From assembly GCF_003073045.1 (NCBI RefSeq), contig NC_037595.1, forward strand, positions 7,181,509-7,245,508: 64,000 nt of DNA. Reading direction: 5' to 3'. The notes under the pieces were generated by a model that was given only the letters and a program-made list of their open reading frames with translations, ran no database searches and was not told the DNA's origin. This document shows, piece after piece, positions 61,001 through 64,000 of the stretch. A program made the translations under genes and the position numbers. Within the stretch, counting starts at the first letter, position 1, and every line of letters starts with the position of its first letter. Origin of the DNA: Pomacea canaliculata (Eukaryota; Mollusca; Gastropoda; Architaenioglossa; Ampullariidae).

Positions 61001-61660
61001 TCATGGTGAGGAACTCCTTTTTCCACCACGCTCCTCAGGAGAAGATCAACATCACTGACACTTACCTGCAGGCCAACCTTACCAGAGGGCTGTTCACCAA
61101 AGCTCGTCTCTACGACCTTAAAAGCGTTTTGATGCAGTTTCGTGGGAAGGCGTGGAAACCGCCGCAACGCTGTCGAACCATCGCCGATCCACTGAGGGTG
61201 GACACGATGGCTGTTCATTATCCACAGACGATGTTCGGTAACTTCAAGGTGATCGTGGTGGACCCCAAGATTGGCTTGTTGCACCATTATCGTTATGGGT
61301 GGCACAATGAGGACACAGTAAGGGACACAACTGCTCACAGGTTAACTCCCATTCTTGTCAACAGACTGGAGGCTGTTTATAAGCAGTTGCCTTGAAACCT
61401 GCTGATGACCATAGGAGATAACAAAGTGATTAGTACTTACGTTATATCACACCTGTGTATGATACCTAACGTTGATGCGAACCCAAATTGATATAATTAT
61501 TTGTATGTAGTTGAATATTTATAGTCTCTTCAAAAATATTACTTAACACTTCTCGCATACAGGACCTCTGTGAAAGTCATTGTAATTGAAAAGTGGTCAA
61601 ATGTTTGTCCATCTCTCTTTTGACAGATTTTAAAATATATGTTTTCTTTCAGGGAGTCAA
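52042..61660 (+). repeat. Tandem duplicon, unit 2 (3' flank of C to just past D)
   Basis: This repeats unit 1 in order. Identity is patchy: 52042-52600, 55079-55390 and 59930-61390 are close to unit 1, while the stretches between, above all 55400-59900, show very frequent one-base losses and small changes. Homology fades after about 61660. Confidence 0.85.
55495..61395 (+). pseudogene. GT92 glycosyltransferase, gene D (upstream exons damaged)
   Basis: A copy of gene C. First exon (ATG 55495, MISKFRCFLILTFVS) loses frame after about 15 residues through small indels, though its donor (GTAAGA at about 55784) is kept. The stem exon (from 59409, acceptor TTTTTTCAG) is heavily altered and its donor is gone. 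The catalytic exon, 60477-61395, is fully open and close to B: FCGYNIWRQSLESM, CMHDCLLRMRYV, DLDE, DTMAVHYPQTMFGNFK, IGLLHHYRYGW. A one-base loss near the end replaces the last ten residues of B with a stop after KQLP. Two more first-exon-like relics lie near 56680 and 58388. Either D is a pseudogene with an unusually preserved last exon or the consensus upstream is poor. Confidence 0.8.
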
Positions 61661-62198
61661 AGACATTCCCGCCAAAGGTTTCCCATATGTATATTTGCGT
61701 ATTGTCTTGGCCTGTGACGTATGACAGTAACATGTGCTCTTTGGTTTCCTTACACCTACATTTTCAAAAGCTTTAAGTGGACACCTTCTCATAAAATACC
61801 CATAAATGTTACTGCTGTGTCACAACCTCATCACGCGGGATTGCGAAGCGTTCTTTCTCTCAACTCACAAACGATCAATCAGCAGGGAATTTTTCCATAT
61901 TATAACAGTTTACAGATTAACTATTATGGGTTTTAGCTATCATTATAAGAGTTGACAAATAAACAAACACTTTTACACATGCAATCCTCAGGTAAGGCCA
62001 CGAGGGATAATTAGCATATTACTCCAGACTCGCCCCTCTCAATCTCTCAGTTTCTAAGTTTGATATGTCGGCCGGCGACACTGCCACAGGAATCTCAGGA
62101 ATTAACTCTCTTCATTCCCACAAATAGTTAACCCTCCTCAGCAGGTTAGGGTTAAACGTGATCAAATAATGTCTCAAGCACGCACAGAGAGAGAGAGA
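61396..62198. other. 3' flank of gene D
   Basis: Up to about 61660 this is homologous to the flank of B and C. Beyond that I see nothing I can name. There is a (GA)n run at about 62185-62200. Confidence 0.5.
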
Positions 62199-62425
62199 CT
62201 GAGTGGGTCGGTGGAAACGATGGCCGTTCACCATCCAGAGACTATGTTCGGTGACTTCAAGGAGATTTTTGTGGACCCGGATGTTGGCCTGTTGCACCAC
62301 TATCGTTTGTGGAGGTACCGTGAAAACACAGCAAGATACATTCACTCCACAAGTTTACTCCCTTCCTCGTGCGAAGAATCGACATCATTTACAAACAGTT
62401 AGGTTTGCCAGGCATCCCAGAGACT
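62199..62425 (+). pseudogene. GT92 C-terminal fragment (gene E)
   Basis: It reads VETMAVHHPETMFGDFK, VDPDVGLLHHYRLWRY and, after a frame change near 62370, RRIDIIYKQLGLPG, matching the last 75 or so residues of genes B-D. Everything before it, including DLDE, is absent. Its sequence (RENTARY in place of NEDTVRD) is clearly more distant from B, C and D than these are from each other, so it comes from another branch of the family. Confidence 0.85.
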
Positions 62426-64000
62426 AAGAAAACTTTGACTGTCCATGTCCTTTGTTTTAAAGGGAAAAGGTCTTTTAAAAAAGGGTTAGTAAAACCTTTT
62501 GAATGCAACAGAAAATTAAGATTTTATAATAGGAAATGTAGTGATATGTGAATGTTTGAGATCAAATATGACCTCATTAACTTGCTATCATTAGACCTCA
62601 AGTAGCACGAAGTTTTCCAGTTTAAAGTGAATTGGAAGTAAGTACATGTGTCAGTGCATGTCCTGATCGCCGCAGATTTATACTGAATGCTCTCCCTTGA
62701 CATTCATGTTCTCTCCTTCCTACCCCACCCACTCCAATTTTGTTCTTCGCTCCCTTTCTGAAAAGTGAAAAAAGAAACATTCAAATATAAAATGTGTAAT
62801 ACGTTTCTCGAATATCCATATAGGGCTAGATGTAAAAAAAAAACAATAACTTTTGCTTTTTCTGTTACCTTCGATTTGTCAACAATAAGGTAAAAAAGCT
62901 TTGTTCCACCCTGGCTTTCATTTTGTCAGACATTCTTAAAACCATATTGAAACATATATAATCAAAGCTCAAAGTCCAAAAAAGTTTACTAAGAACCCTC
63001 AGAGGGCATGTTGTTCAGTTTACTTTGTTAAACTATTAAAATTATAGTCAAGGTAATAACCTGAGCATTTTGACTATGTGCATAGACGCCACACAACTGG
63101 CAGACGATAAACTAATCAAAGGGACGTAAGCCACAAAAAAAGTTTCGCCTGTTATCTCCCATGTCTTAGTGTTTTGTTAGTTTCCTGATCCGCACTGAAA
63201 ACTTGTTTATATATATTATCAAGGCTTTTAAAGAAGATACTGTTATTGTGTGCAATTGTTCATTTTAATCTGTTTGTTTTGTTTCTCTTTAGCAAGATCA
63301 ATCCGGATGGTATTTTTTATTACACAAATAAATCACACAAGAAAGAGAAACATTCACGATTTACTCCGTTCATTTATTCTTCCTAGTCATTCCGTTGCTA
63401 TTTTGACGCTTTTCTGATGAAAGATGAAGTTACTTTTACACCAGATACAATGCTGTCTTCGATCATAATAATTTCTATTTTCATAGTCGGTTATTAGCAG
63501 TGATAGTGTGTGGGATAACCGTTAGTTGCAGTCTAGGTTCTTAATTGTAACACACACACATGTCTCTCTGGACATCTATCGGTTACATAGTGAGTGCACA
63601 GTGAGATCACTAAACAATAAGCAAATCGAAACACTGATGTCTCCAACGAGGTTTCCATGACGATGAGCCGATCTCTGAAGGTACCATGGCCTGGACAGGG
63701 TTCCAAGGTGATCTCGCCAGACACTCCTTGAAGACCCCAGAAACACAAAATGTCCTGCTAGGTACCCGCAAATCGTTGTCAGGCAGACGACAGTAAAACC
63801 CTTCTCTGTATTTTTACAGGCTTTGCGAGGACGTTCTTCTATCCCTCGTACTCTTTTGATTTCCTCAGATTGAACGGAGTACCAAGGTACTCATTGAAGT
63901 CCCTACCTCACTCAACACTTTTCCATCTCCTTATCTCGCCAGACACTCGTTGAAGATGATAGACAATCTCTTAATAGGAGCCTGTCAGTCGTGTTATCAG
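62426..64000. other. No supported gene at right end
   Basis: AT-rich sequence with poly-A runs. A 23-base block (ATCTCGCCAGACACTC...TTGAAGA) occurs at 63711 and 63934. The rest shows nothing I can name. Confidence 0.5.

Noticed and set aside
60697-61338. 213-codon minus-strand frame across the catalytic exon of gene D
   Set aside because: The same antisense frame recurs in B and C because the sense exon is conserved; it is a shadow.
63533-63748. Minus-strand 71-codon frame at the right end
   Set aside because: No recognisable domain and no splice context.

Overview
The window is animal nuclear DNA: short exons, GT-AG introns, microsatellites, tRNA-derived SINEs and many DNA transposons. The exon sequences and SINE style fit a lophotrochozoan, most likely a gastropod mollusc. 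That placement is an inference from family content, not a database result.

Layout. Positions 1-6897 hold no gene I can support. From 20662 down to 6898 the minus strand carries a gene I reconstruct as 19 in-frame coding exons. It encodes an ECT2L-like protein: F-box, a DUF4347-like middle, a RhoGEF (DH) domain and the start of a PH domain. Its last exon was not found. Its introns hold a pogo-type MITE and several SINEs. From 22130 to 27031 lies a 4.9 kb segment bounded by Tigger/pogo inverted repeats and TA target sites. It contains a Tigger transposase relic, a piggyBac-like MITE and, unexpectedly, a set of minus-strand exons with good splice sites that look like a small DUF4806/BEN-like gene.

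From 29294 to 62425 the plus strand is a tandem array of family 92 glycosyltransferase (GT92, formerly DUF23) genes, called A to E here. A and B look intact, each with three exons: a signal-anchor exon, a stem exon and a catalytic exon with the DLDE motif. C has one single-base frameshift. D has an open catalytic exon but badly damaged upstream exons. E is only a C-terminal fragment. B, C and D sit on a tandem duplication of about 9.4-10.2 kb. C and D each carry three first-exon-like cassettes ahead of one stem exon and one catalytic exon. Transposon insertions in C that are missing at the matching place in D help order the events.

Genes A-E probably act in the Golgi on glycan side chains; the best studied GT92 enzyme is C. 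elegans GALT-1, a beta-1,4-galactosyltransferase acting on core fucose. The ECT2L-like gene is an unrelated neighbour. No rRNA, CRISPR, viral or LTR element was recognised.
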